From positions 13,410,001 through 13,474,000 of the forward strand of contig CM036626.1 in the NCBI GenBank assembly GCA_020746105.1: a DNA stretch of 64,000 nt, written 5' to 3'. Made by a program: the position numbers and the translations under genes. Positions 1 to 10,857 of the stretch are shown piece by piece. Positions within the stretch are counted from its first letter, which is position 1. Each line of letters opens with the position of its first letter. This DNA comes from Trogon surrucura (lineage: Eukaryota; Chordata; Aves; Trogoniformes; Trogonidae). The notes under the pieces are model-generated. The model saw nothing but the letters and a program-made list of their open reading frames with translations. It did no database searches and had not been told where the DNA came from.

Positions 1-419
1 CTTACTGTCACCCTGCTTGTACAAAGAGGAAGCCTAAGCTGCCAGTTCAGTATTCATGCATTTGCATTATAAAATTTCATTCTGGCCGTAAATCTTCAGA
101 AAGACAGAGCTGGTGGTATCTCTGCATGGGGTTCAAAAGGGATCCTTATGCCTTGATACAAAAGTTTAACTGCTCATACAGTGGAGGACCATGAGAATTC
201 CCCTCAAGATCCACACCTTCTCCCTGTGAAGGAGGCAGTTGGGATCTGCGTCTTAAATGGACAGCTGTGATCTGGTTTAGGATTATTGGATTGCAGTGTG
301 TTTGCTGACCTTGTTTCCCGCACTGATAGGAGTCATCCAGAAAGACCTTAATTTTTATCAGGCTAGCAACCTAAATGTGTACATCTCCTCACTTTCTGCC
401 CTGAAATATGTCCTTTCAG
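1..419. other. Non-coding flank, probable intron
   Basis: No open frame or recognisable repeat is seen here. The stretch ends in a pyrimidine-rich run and an AG at 418-419, which reads as the 3' end of an intron in front of the candidate exon at 420-533. Nothing else can be supported. Confidence 0.5.
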
Positions 420-533
420 GAGTGTGTTTCTGGAAGTTGATCCCAGACACCCAAACATGGTGAAGAACTGGCTACAGGCACACCCCAACTTACTGCTTGT
501 CCTCCGTGCCGTTCACAAGGACTTCTGTGGCAA
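420..533 (+). CDS. Candidate internal coding exon of an unidentified gene
   Basis: Seen: a pyrimidine-rich stretch (391-417) leads to an AG at 418-419, and the right edge is AA followed by GTAAGT at 534-539, which matches the consensus donor. The 114 nt between are open in only one frame; the other two hit stops. The exon starts with the last base of a codon and ends after two bases of the next, so it is symmetric (phase 2 to phase 2) and can be skipped without a frameshift. The predicted 38-residue peptide includes VKNWLQAHPNLLLVLR, which looks like an amphipathic helix in a folded protein, with a conserved-looking HKDFCG near its end. I do not recognise the family. No second exon in a matching phase was found with confidence, so the rest of the gene may lie outside the window or be hidden in its introns. 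It could still be a chance open stretch between splice-like sites. Confidence 0.55.
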
Positions 534-1731
534 GTAAGTCTTTTCCACCTTCTTTTCTTCAGGTGTAAGTCCGTGTCCTTTTTAGATTATGTCCCTGCAC
601 CCTGATGTGTTGAATTAACTCAAGCAGAGAAAGACCAGAGTTGAAGCCAATCTTTAACAAAACAGGAGTCCCTTCAAGTATCCCAGCCTTCCCATATCCT
701 GAGATAGCCTGGCAAGTGTTTCCTAGTCAGTAACTCTGACGCAGGTAAGCATTTTTGATGGGGGTGACTGGCTCTGGTGAGATTATCACCACTGGAAAAT
801 TGCTGCATTTATAGGATAGAGGTAGAGGCATGTTCCCCCTAACAAGACTTAAAGCTCTGGTCATTCTTTTTCCCACAGGCCTAGGTTTCTGCACATCCAA
901 AAACAAAGCAGATAACAACTGTACCAGAAATAACTCTTCTTGCAATATGTTTTTTGCTGGTGAGCCCTGCTGAACAATTGTTGAAAACTTGGCATGGCAA
1001 AAGGAATCTCCATTTCCCAGTGCACTGAACTCTCCATGCAGTGACAAACCTCCTTGTTTGCGATACAGACTTCATCAAGAGGTGCAGAAGTTAGGCAGAG
1101 CATTTTAGAAGTGTTTCACCTTCCTTGGGGAGCTGCATGCAACTTTTTAGTTTGCTTTGCTGAAGTGACTTCTTGATCTCAGGACCCGATATGGAAGAGT
1201 TCACAGCTCCAGATATTTCATTAAAAATAACAACTTCTCAGCATGTCAGATCATCCATTTGACCTAGAAAGAATTTATATAGAATGTGACCAAATTGGAT
1301 GATAGGTCCAAACACTGGCTTATATTGTCACGTGCATTTGCATGTATAATGGACATGACTAACCTGCATGTTTCAAATTCAGTTCTATTCCAGGGTGTAA
1401 TTCTCTGGAGTTGATCTCCAACAGTAAAGCAGCCTCTGTTCCCCAGTCCTGCTGAGTGACAAGTCATTGAAGGATAGATGCTCATGTTACACCGTCTGAA
1501 TCTACAGCACTTGATACTTGGTGAATACTGCCAGAAACAATCAAAACATTGTAATAAAGATAGTGCTTCAAATCAATGTTCTGAAGAATTGCTGTGCAGT
1601 TACGTTTTCAAGCATATTAGCAGACCTGAATAAACATCTGGCACCCACACGTTGCTTCTTATAGTAATAGAAATGCGTAACTTCAGTGTAAAGCATTTAA
1701 CTGCAACTTTGAAAAGACCAGAATCACTGCT

Positions 1732-1830
1732 CCAGTTTTGCAGATGGAGAAGCTGAAATACAGGAGGTAAAATGACTTGTCCAGAATTTGACAACAAGCT
1801 AAATCTGGAGTAGGATCCAGTCTCTTGACA
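1732..1830 (+). repeat. Ancient MIR/L2-type retroposon relic
   Basis: The stretch follows the well-known order of the conserved tail of MIR and L2-type elements: an 'lttttgcagatgga-gaagctgaa'-like start, then a block resembling 'gtaaaatgacttg', then a 'caagctaaatctgga' block and a 'ggatccag' end. The match is diverged, as expected for an amniote-age relic. The exact family cannot be fixed by eye. Confidence 0.6.
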
Positions 1831-2027
1831 GCCATGGGAATAGCTGAGGTCTGTTTCTTTGGGAAAGATGACTCAGAGTAGGGCTGCCTGAAACAACGCT
1901 GAAAGAAGTCCCTGCAATGGATAGTCAACATCGTGACATTATAAATAACGACAGGATTAAATTCAAGCCGCTCTTGCTTGTTGCTGCTGTTTCCAGTGTT
2001 ACAAGTTTCTTTCCTGACCGTAGCTAG

Positions 2028-2065
2028 CCAAGGAAGGAAGGAGAGAAGGAAAGCAAAAGAAAGGA
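2028..2065 (+). repeat. Purine-rich simple sequence (GGAA-type)
   Basis: A run built almost only of A and G, with GGAAGGAAGGAG-like units and later AAAG units. It is an imperfect microsatellite with no visible link to a gene. Confidence 0.5.
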
Positions 2066-3543
2066 TCTGGTCTATCAGTGTGAATGGAAGCAGTTGCTGG
2101 GCCAGCAGAGGTGAGCACACAGGAGGGGTAGAATTGTCCAGTGAGTGACCTTTGCTGTCTGTATGTGTCAGGGAGGTCCTGTCAGGCTCTGCCCAACCTG
2201 AACTGGGAGTGTGTAGCCAGAAGCGGTGGGGAGGAGGTGCATCAGCAAACTGCATCTGCTTGAAAGGCTGCAGCAGATTCAGAGCGCTTTACATACATCC
2301 AGTCCGTTTCCACACTCTCTGGGCTTTTACAGCTCTGTTCAGACTGGCCTTTCACCCAATCGTACAACTCACCGCATTTATCCTCCCCACTGCTCTGTGT
2401 GCCACAGTATTTTGCCATGTCCCGTACACTCTTTACTTAAAGGTATGAGCCTTCTCTGGACGGCAGTACCTGCCCTGGTTAAACACAGTAGAGGAAACCT
2501 AGGGAAGGAGAGATCTAAAAAAGTTCAGTTAAAGTGCATTTGGTTGTAGGTTTGGAAATAAAAGTCCAACACAGCTGATCTCTGGCAGTTTTCTCTGCTA
2601 GAGCTGCAAATACAAAGTGTAGTCAAAGAAGTGTTGTTTGGTATATCGTGGTTTTTTTAAATAGTAATTTAGGATTTTTTTTTTACATTCAGTTTGTCAG
2701 ACTGCTTAAAAATTAAATTTAAAGAAATAAGTTCACAGATTTTGTCTGGGTTTTAGCAGTGATTACGTATGAAGTGACAACATGCGCAGCTTTTGCGGGA
2801 TACTTCAAAAGCTGCAGTAGGCTCAGGAGAGTGTTAAACGGCATTGAATTGCATTCTTCAAGAGGCAGGCCGATTCCCTGCAGCAGGCTAGAGTTAGAGG
2901 TTCCTCTGAGAGCGCTGGTGGCTGGGCTGCAGAAAGCAGCATGCTTTTTCTCAGAAGCATCCATCACTTGTCCAAACTCTGAGCAGGACGCTTCCTGTAT
3001 GAGACAGACTCTCGGTCTAATCCAGTAGGACAAGTGTTAAATTCCTATATTTATAGCTAAAGCAATAATAAAAATGCTTGCATTTCTGTGGGTTTGTGTT
3101 GCATAGTGGTTATATGTCTCAGAAAATCACATGATACTTCTGACCTCATCAAGACAAGAATGAAGAGAAATTGTTCTTCTTCCCAAGAGGCTGGATTTAT
3201 TTGTCAGACTCGCATCTGAGGAAATGTGCTGGTGTAGTACAACGTGTCCTTCAGTGCTTTACGCATATTGGCTCAGGCTCATTTCAGTACAGAACCGCTG
3301 CAAAGCTTTTTGGTGATGGTGGGTTTAGGGAACCACAGGCACTCCCAGTGCCCTTGCTAGGGCACTGCGCTGTGTCTGTGTGTCTTTGCTGCCTGTGAGC
3401 AGGAGGCTGGGCTGATGCCAGTAGGGTACCGAGCTCGGAGCTCTGCCCAGAGGCATCGCTGCTCCCTGAAGCTACAGAAGGTTGACGCTTCAGCTGGCAC
3501 GTTACGTAATCCAGTATCTGACACACATTTCTTTTTCTGAGAA

Positions 3544-3569
3544 TTTACTGGGTCTGTGGACCCAGTAAA
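3544..3569. repeat. Perfect 11-bp inverted repeat, 4-nt loop
   Basis: Left arm 3544-3554 (TTTACTGGGTC), loop TGTG, right arm 3559-3569. The arms are perfectly complementary. It lies just upstream of the CR1 fragment. It has no T-run or gene end beside it, so I assign no function. Confidence 0.6.
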
Positions 3570-3584
3570 AACGATGTTTTGTTT

Positions 3585-3837
3585 CCCCAAGTACAAGTTG
3601 GAACATAGGCGGTTCCACAAAAGTATTAAAAAAACCTTTTTCACAGTGAGGGTGCCAGAGCCCTGGCACAGGCTGCCCAGGGAGAGTGTGGAGTGTCCTT
3701 CTCTGGAGACATTCAAAACCCACCTGGACGCGTTCCTGTGCGATCTCCCGTAGGTGATCCTGCTCTGGCAGGGAGGCTGGACGAGATGATCTTTTGAGGT
3801 CCCTTCCAAACCCTGACAGTCTGTGATTCTGTGTGAT
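3585..3837 (+). mobile_element. CR1 LINE, 5'-truncated 3' end
   Basis: This is the 3' end of an avian CR1 retrotransposon in sense orientation. It carries the last part of the reverse-transcriptase ORF: the frame ending at 3753 encodes residues such as FTVRVPEPWHRLPRE and LETFKTHLDAFL, typical of the CR1 ORF2 C-terminus. The short 3' UTR follows, with the GGCTGGACGAGATGATCTTTTGAGG block, shown here only as a landmark, and an end in copies of an ATTCTGTG-like octamer at about 3822-3837. Roughly the last 250 bp of a full-length element of about 4.5 kb remain, so it is a dead 5'-truncated copy. Among the CR1 copies here it looks the least diverged, so it is probably the youngest. Confidence 0.93.
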
Positions 3838-4630
3838 GCGTTCAGAGAGGCGCTTGGTTTTCCTCCAGGACCCTGAAGAGTGCGGTTGTGTGTGTGCTGT
3901 GCGAGGGACCTACTAGGATAACGCTCCCCTGAGGAGGACTCGGCTGCAGCTCGGTCCTTGGCAGAGCCCTGCAGATGGTGCTGTGCTCCCGGCTGAGCTG
4001 TGCCCGTGCTGGAGCACAGCCCCGCCTCGGGCTTCCTGCCGTGTGGGGAGCAGGGCGGGCTGCAGCCCCCCCCGAAGAGAGCTCGGCTCAAGAGGGGGCT
4101 TCAGTGTCACCGCAGCTGCGAAGTGGGGCTTTAACCTCTGTTCCTGTGCCAGAGCTTTGGCGTGGAGCTCCTGTAGGAAGACCTGATGGGGATCTCGCAG
4201 CTTGTGATCCCGGGCTGGGGTTGTTCCTCATGCTGTTAATGGGAGACCTGCAGCCACCATCGGGCTGCATTAATCCGTGGTTTTGGGCAATCTAGGGTGT
4301 GCTGGAGGACAGAGATAGGGCACCATTCTCATTCCGGTGTAGTTTCCATGTGAGCACTCTAAAAGTCAAGTACCACCTGTGTTTTCAGCCTTCTGCCCAA
4401 GAAGTGGGGTGAAAGGGATTTTCTCAGGGACCTTAGAGAGTAAAACAAATGTGTTTATCCTCACAGTGCTCTCAGCCGAGCCTGTGGTCTTGCAGAGATG
4501 TGAGGACCTGGTAGACATAGAGTGACTCTACTGGAGTGACACAGGGAGTCTCTGGGGAGCCAGGCAACTGCATTGTGTGTGGGTTACTGGCCAGTACTCA
4601 GTTCCTTGATGTGGGGCCATAGATGAAAAC
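3838..4630. other. GC-richer gene-free stretch between two CR1 copies
   Basis: Base composition rises around 3950-4110, with a C-run near 4067-4074. Because stop codons are scarce there, several frames on both strands stay open for 60-240 codons. None has a recognisable domain or splice structure, and the longest (minus strand, 3357-4091) reads antisense through the CR1 copy. No gene is called. Confidence 0.5.
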
Positions 4631-4850
4631 GTGTTGGAAGAGGACTTAACAGTCACCTAGCCTAATTCTCCTGTCCAAGTAAGAATCAACTTGGCTTGTA
4701 GTGTTCCTGACAAATGGTTTGCCCAGCCTCATCTGAAAAGCTTCCAGTTCCACTGAGGACTTTTGCATGCAATCTGTTCTGGTGCTTTTCTGCTAGAAAG
4801 TTATTCTTTGTACCTAGCCTTCCTTGCTGCTGTTAAAGCTGAGTACTGCT
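4631..4850 (-). mobile_element. Older CR1 LINE fragment, minus strand
   Basis: Read on the plus strand, this is the reverse complement of the CR1 3' region. It opens with a GTTGGAAGAGGACTTAACAG-like block, then a 'cacctagcctaattctcctg' block, and later a 'gaaagttattctttgtacct' block matching the CR1 segment that encodes the FFTVRV-like end of ORF2. It is much more diverged than the copy at 3.6-3.8 kb, with several indels. It is a truncated, inactive relic. Confidence 0.75.
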
Positions 4851-6479
4851 ACTGCTGTCCTGGGGTGAACAGCTGGCTGTCTCAGAGGAACTTCCCTGTG
4901 CTATTCTGTTCCCGTGTTTCCCCAGAGTCTTGATTTCTGAGGCAAAGAACAGCAACTTCATGTTGTTTCTGTAGGCTGCTTGCACAGCCTTCCTGCACTG
5001 CTTGTGAGATGCGAAGGGGGACCAGGTGTGCTGAAGGGGAGCACGCTTCGGACATGTTGCAAGTGATACTTGTGCTTATTGGAATAGCAGAGCTGCTAGA
5101 GCTCATCTTGTTACAGGGAGGAGTCATTTCTCAAGCAGTGAAGACCAAGCCAAAACTTGCATTAATGTTTTGTTTGTCTAGGCAAGTTTTCAAAAGCTGT
5201 ATTTAAGTTTTAATAAACTATTTCTAGTCCAGGGTGCATCCAGAAGGACAAATACCCAGTGAGAAGAGGCTTCTCTTTCACAGTCAAAATGATGATGAGA
5301 TACCAAGAGACATTTTATCCATTTTCAAGCGTATTTCCTCTTCCACAGACATTCTGATATGCTTGAAGTTTCAGATGTTCCTCCCTGTGGAGGGTCATGT
5401 CACAGTCCTGCTCTGGTTCTTTTGCCTGACAGCTGCTTGCAAATCCCAGCATGGTCCATCCAGTTCCTGGTGAGGGCAGGAAGCTGTTTACATGCTGCCA
5501 TCCTGCAGCCCTGGGATCACCTCCAAAGCACACTCTGCATTCAGCTGTAACAACTGGGACAGGTGGCAAAAGTTACTGTAGCCTCAAGGATGTTCTAAAA
5601 GAGTGTGCCCTAGTTGCAGAATCGACCCTGTACTCAGCTTTTTCCTGCCTTGCAATCACCTCTTTGATTGTGCCAGATGGACTTAGACTGACATGCCTGG
5701 GGTTCAGTCTGCATCTGAACTGTTCCCAAGATTTGCCCTCTGGCCTGGGACAGTCTTTTGTAAGCGTGCCTCCAAGAAGGAGGTGGTTTCTTGCGGGACA
5801 CTGACCTGCATGATCTCTCTGCCACTGGGTTCCTTGTCTCGCCTGTCGCTGCCACAGTGGGTCTGGCAGACCAGCCTTCCAAGGGTAGAATAAAAGTATG
5901 AGTGATGTACTAAATTGCCTGCTCATCCTTCTTGGGGTTTTTGATCCACTCCAGAGAAGGTACCTAAGGGTTGTGTTACCCCTAGGTAGAAGGAATGGAG
6001 CAGACCAAAGAACATGCTAGTAGTAAGAGGCGTGATCATGCTAACCTATGTGTGCTGTGCTGAGCTGAGTATTGGGATGGTTTTTCTTTTTCTGTGCTGG
6101 ATCCTGGATCATACCTTTGAGGAAGTTTGCGCAGATGCAGTGGAGTTTTTGCAAAATCAGATGTTTTTCAAAGGATGTGCTCTCGAGCAAACCGCTTTAG
6201 GTTTCTTTGTCGTGCCTGAGGGAAGAAATCCCCACATGCCTGTAGATTTCACTGTGCAGACAGAGTGGGTGGGGGTGACAAAGAAGGGGAACCTGTTTGC
6301 AGCAGTTCCTGCTCGCAAGCAAGGCCCGAGTAATCCCAGCTGTGCCCAGAAGCAGGTGTGAGTTGCACTCTCTTCTCCATCTGCTATTGCAAAGTCAGAG
6401 GCAAATAAGCTCTTGTTCCACTTTGCTCCCTTCAGGAAGTTTAACGCTGCATTTGGTGGAAAGTTGCCAGTGGTTCTCT

Positions 6480-6650
6480 CCAGTACTGGGATTCACCAAA
6501 TCTGGATTCAGATCCCTGCTGTGTGACAAACCTCAGGCCTGACCTTGGGTGTTCAATTGCTTACTCTATTCCCTGCTTTTACTGTTGGATAATATCCCTT
6601 TGCTTTCTTGCAGACCATTGTAAGAGTATTTGATGTAGAGGATGTGGGGT
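6480..6650 (-). repeat. MIR-type CORE-SINE relic
   Basis: On the plus strand the order of blocks fits the reverse complement of a MIR: a 'ggattcagatcc' block, 'ctgctgtgtgac', 'tgaccttgggtg', a pyrimidine-rich middle, 'ttggataatatccctt' and 'tgctttcttgcagaccattgt'. The match is diverged but collinear over about 170 bp. It also explains a good-looking splice acceptor (AG at 6612-6613) followed by 50 open codons, which I therefore do not call as an exon. Confidence 0.6.
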
Positions 6651-7566
6651 ACTCAGTTACTTCAGAAAGAACTGTGGCTGTGCAAACTATTCTTCAGTTA
6701 CATCCAGAAAAAAGAAAGAATGAGCCAACTTCTGTGAAATCTATATCATCTGCTTCTTGGTGACCACCCTGCTGCAGCATGATAAATCAGATTTGCTTTG
6801 CTGATTTTTCAGTGCTGCCAATGCAAAACCAAAGGATGTGGAAGTAAGCCAAAGTACCAGCTCTTTTTTTTTTCTGCAGCAGGCGCATCTCTGAGCATGA
6901 TGAGAGTATGATGCACAGACAGGCCAGCCTGTTGCAGAGTGCTGAGCAGGTGCATCCTGTTCACAAAACCAACTCGTGCTTTTACAGTGCACAAGTATCA
7001 AATATCTTGCTACCACAGACAGGCAAAGACAAGTGCTGCCACATGTTGTGGTCTCCATGATTTGTCTGCTCTATATGGCTGATGCCAGAACTGTAGCTTT
7101 TTTTAAGAGGTATCTTCTAGCTCTAAAGATCTGCTTCATCTTCTTCCTTCACCAGCAAATCTGCGTGGTCACTCTTCTGTGTCTTGCATGCCCATCCTAG
7201 CGTTTTGGGCAGAGTTGGGGATCAACATGTCCTTTCAGTTACCGCTACCCTACCAGTGCTACAATGATAACTGTGGCTACATGAGCAAGGCCTTCAAACA
7301 GCTGCATGTGAGCAAGCTGCTGCCTGGTGAGGAAATGGCCTTGTCCCCATTAATATTTGCTTGGGTTTCAGCTTGCTTCAAAGGGCTACATAAGTACTCT
7401 CAGGCTTTATCCTTTCTCTTGTGACAGCTGGAATGTTCCGAGATCATCCTGTCCATGATGAGAGGGAGCATCAGGAGACGGTGCAGGGATTCTCAGCTCC
7501 CAGGCTGGAATTTGCAGCTTGGCAAGGAAGAGTTTGCTATCTAAATATCTGGAGCCAGCAGGTGTG

Positions 7567-7620
7567 GTGAGAAACTGAGGCACGGCAAAGGAGAAGCCAT
7601 GGCAGAGTCACAGGATGAGC
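7567..7620 (+). repeat. Short L2/MIR-type fragment
   Basis: A GAGAAACTGAGGCACGGCAA stretch followed by a spaced 'gcagagtcacag' matches the widely shared tail of MIR/L2-type elements. Only about 50 bp are recognisable, so the family and exact ends are uncertain. Confidence 0.45.
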
Positions 7621-9587
7621 TCAAATGCCCTTAATGGGAGTTCTGGCAAACTACCTCTAGCTGCACTTGTTTCTCCCTTTACTGATTCTTTAAATGTCAT
7701 AGCCATCCCAGCTGTCACTTAGGAGGATGGTAGTACTTCAAGAGTAGGAAGTAGTTACTGTTATTCTTTCCTGTTTGCATGAAGAAAGGATGGAAGAGTG
7801 TAACCAGAAATACGTTCAATTCTGAGAACCTCAGTCCTGAGATAAGACATGAGGGTAATTGTCGCAGTTTGTGTTACTGACACAACCATCACTGACCACT
7901 GCAGGGCCTGGATATACACAGTGACAGACATGATGGAGGAGGAGGGGCCTAGTGAAGAAACCATTACATGAAATTCATCTAGAGAAGACAAGATTCTTGA
8001 GAAAGGGTGTGTTAAAACAAAACTGACGTTTTAGAAGGGATGGCCTGTGCTGCCACATTCCAGCTTTGCCTCCCTGAAATGAGAAGTGTGGGGCTGAGTG
8101 TCCGAAAGGTACAAGTTGTGTATGGGAACCAAACTGGGAGCATCTCTGTACTTCAGAGAGTGAATGGAGCCCCTCCATGTGAATGGCTTCCTGGTGGACC
8201 GCAGGCGATGAGCAAGCAACACTGGACAGAGCACAGGACTCTGAGGAACTTTGTTGGCTGCGAGCAGAGCTCTGCTCAGAGTGTGTCACAAAGACGCCAA
8301 TTTGCCTGAGTCTCTGTCGACAGCAATTGCTCAGTTAGGTAGGAGCGTATGGGAGGCAGAACTCTGCTTCCAGTGGCATGACTTCAGCAGTTCTTACATG
8401 GGAGATTTTGATTTCCAGTTTATGCTAACTGCTGGCTATAGTTTTAGCTCCCAACCTGCTGCTGCTTCCTTTCTTGGCCGTTAGCTTGTCTCCTGTGATT
8501 TGTGTGTGTGCTATAGCACATTCACAGCAGGGCATGCCCATCAGTTTGATAGTACAGTGCCTGCTGCAGGGGAGTCCTTACCTGGCAGCCTGAGCTGCTG
8601 CAAGAGCCGCAGTACACAGCAATGCTTTTAGAAGAGTGGCTTCTGCTGTCAAAATCCTTGCTATTTACCTGGAATATTCATCCAAGGCTGTTTAGAATGT
8701 GAACGCAGTTGCTTGGGTTGTTGAAAAAGGCTTGAATTATGGTAAAATTCCTGATCTGTATTTGGTTTATGATTAATTACTTGGATTTGTGTAGTGCTTT
8801 GATGTTCCAGTTGTAAACCTGGAATAAGCTGTTGCAACTCTGTTGACCTCAGTGGAATCATCCCCCTCCTTCCAGTTGGATTGAAGTTTGCTCACTGGGT
8901 GATGTGCGGTATTTGTATTCTGTAAAATAAGCATCCAGTCATTGATTTAACCCTTTCCAGGGACTGGAGGCTGTTAGGCTGATAAATCTTTTCTCCTCTT
9001 CTGTATTGCCCCACCACTTACTGGGGGTGACCTTCTTGCCATACCTTTTGACTTTGAGCTTGCTGCTTCTGTGGAATCCTTCTCTGAGCCTTTGCAATTC
9101 CTGGTGTGTTTGTATTGCCATAGTGCTTAGAAGCTTTTCTCCCAAGTTGCTCCATCTCCCTCTAAGCTTTCAGTACTCTATTCCCCTGCCAGTATCTTCT
9201 TGTGTAACTACCTGTTCCCCTGTCAATATTATTGGCGTGCATGGATAAATTTCTTTATGCTAGATAATTTGAAGTAACCTTGCAACAGAAGAATCCTATT
9301 CTAAAAGGCTGGTTTGTCTTTCATTGTCCTTCATGTGATTCTGCTGCTGATGGGGTTTGCTGGGATGGGACTCATGGTGCTGGCATGTGCTCTCTTTGGC
9401 TGAGAAGAGCAAATTAAGATCATACTTTGTTCAAACAAGGCTTCTTCATATAATGTGTGCGGGCAGTGGGCACTCAAGCTGAAAGTAGATTTTGTACTTT
9501 AACTTCCAGGTCAGTGAGCTGTTTGTCTTATTTGTGTCAGCAGACACTAGCCCTTTGTTCAGCGTCACAACTTTTTCCACCTCAGCA

Positions 9588-9612
9588 ACGCATACACACG
9601 CACACACACACG
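9588..9612 (+). repeat. (CA)n microsatellite, short and interrupted
   Basis: About ten CA units interrupted by T and G. It is short enough that it may be only weakly polymorphic. Confidence 0.8.
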
Positions 9613-9742
9613 ATGCAGATCCTGAATTGTGCAATAAACTCCTTGGTAAATTCCATAAACCCAGCAAATATATAATCTGTTCTGCTTCAGGGCTTGATTG
9701 TGTGCCCTATTGAAGAGCAGTAAACCAAGATTTTGAAGGTGG

Positions 9743-9760
9743 TTATTTATTTATTTATTT
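9743..9760 (+). repeat. (TTTA)n short tandem repeat
   Basis: About four and a half perfect TTTA units in an AT-rich setting. No gene or repeat boundary is visible next to it. Confidence 0.8.
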
Positions 9761-9849
9761 GGGCTTTTCTATCCATCACTGCTGATGTGGAATAAGAAAT
9801 ACTTTGAGAGTGAAAATTTTGTCTTTGGAGAGGTGGCCATTGTAACTTG

Positions 9850-9925
9850 TGAATGCTAGATAATTTAATGAAATTAGTCAATTATTAAATAAATTAAGTA
9901 TTTAATTTAGTAATTAAGTAATTCT
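9850..9925. repeat. AT-rich block of interleaved TTAATT/AATTAA words
   Basis: The block is made almost entirely of A and T with many overlapping ATTAA, TTAAT and TAATTA words, giving several short self-complementary options. It could be a degenerate AT repeat or part of a conserved non-coding element; the sequence alone does not decide. Confidence 0.45.
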
Positions 9926-10844
9926 CTTACTAAGTAGAGTCAGGATTAAGGCCAAGGTAGATCATGAGCATAAAAATTAAAAGATGAGCACAGCTGGATG
10001 AATGCTCTGTATGTAGCCTGTTATCGGTGTGCTGATCACAAAATAACTGCTTGAAGTCCCATCTTTGCAGCAGTTGATGCTTGCAGAACCCTCCTTTGCT
10101 AATGCAGTCTGGAAGAGCAAGAAGGGAGGCACGATCCTGCTGCTGAGGGCATGCCTTTTCCTGAGCACCCTTCTAGGAGGTGTGGGCGCTGGCCGTGGAG
10201 CCTCGAGCATCCATGTATGGGTAGCTGGGTACATCCCACCTGGGATTCTCCCTCTCGGGGTCTGACCTGCTGCTTCTCTGCAGCCAGTGGGCAGGAGGGT
10301 AAGGCAACTCCCTTCTCCTTGCTCTTCTGATCTGGCAGTGCCTTGCTCCTCCACCAAAGCTTTGCTTAGCCCTGGAGTGTTCTCAAACCCAGCTGTGCCT
10401 GACCTCCCGTAACCTTGCTGTTTGTGCTGTGGATCCCTGCAGAATTCCCTCCGTCCTGATCCTCTTGGACTTTGTTCCTAGCAAAAAAACCTGCTCAGGC
10501 TTCTTGGAATTAATGCACATTACCCTAACTTGGAATTGCTGTTTCCTGTGAAGTTCTGACATTTTAAAGCTGGGGGAGTGGGGAGTGTTGTTTGCTTTGG
10601 GTTGGTTTTTTTTTTCCTCTTTAATCAGAATTAAATAATTCATTTTTTTAAAGTTTCCTATGAGGACAGTGTGTTCCAGATTTTGAGTTTTAGGAATGTT
10701 TTGCTCTGGGATTTATGAATTTGTTGCTTTTAGTTATGACCGCTTTAAGTCGTGCTGCTTATGCTTACTGCTGATTTCCTAAGATGAGTAGTAGGTCACA
10801 GTATGCATATTATATAAGAAAACACAGTAGGTAGTTACTTTTAC

Positions 10845-10857
10845 TTTTTTTTTTTTT
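10845..10857 (+). repeat. Poly-T tract, 13 bases
   Basis: Thirteen T residues in a row. On the minus strand this would be a poly-A run, but I recognise no retroposon body to its left, so it is listed as a simple homopolymer. Confidence 0.7.

Larger units (their letters stand above)
534..3584. other. Gene-free stretch, probable intron
   Basis: Apart from the MIR/L2-type relic listed near 1.73-1.83 kb and an imperfect purine run at about 2028-2065, I see no gene or repeat family. Open frames here are short or run antisense through the relic. A 190-codon minus-strand frame (1683-2255) crosses the relic and has no recognisable domain, so it is not called. Confidence 0.5.

Noticed and set aside
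1683-2255. 190-codon minus-strand open frame
   Set aside because: It crosses a MIR/L2-type relic and has no domain or intron structure.
3357-4091. 244-codon minus-strand open frame, the longest in the window
   Set aside because: It runs antisense through the CR1 copy and a GC-rich stretch with few stops, and has no recognisable domain or splice context.
5231-5390. About 50 open codons after TTTCTAG with a protein-like peptide
   Set aside because: No good donor follows and no family is recognised; the acceptor context is only fair.
6614-6763. 50 open codons after a strong acceptor (CTTTCTTGCAG)
   Set aside because: The acceptor and the start of the frame lie inside a collinear MIR relic, so this is most simply a repeat-derived frame.
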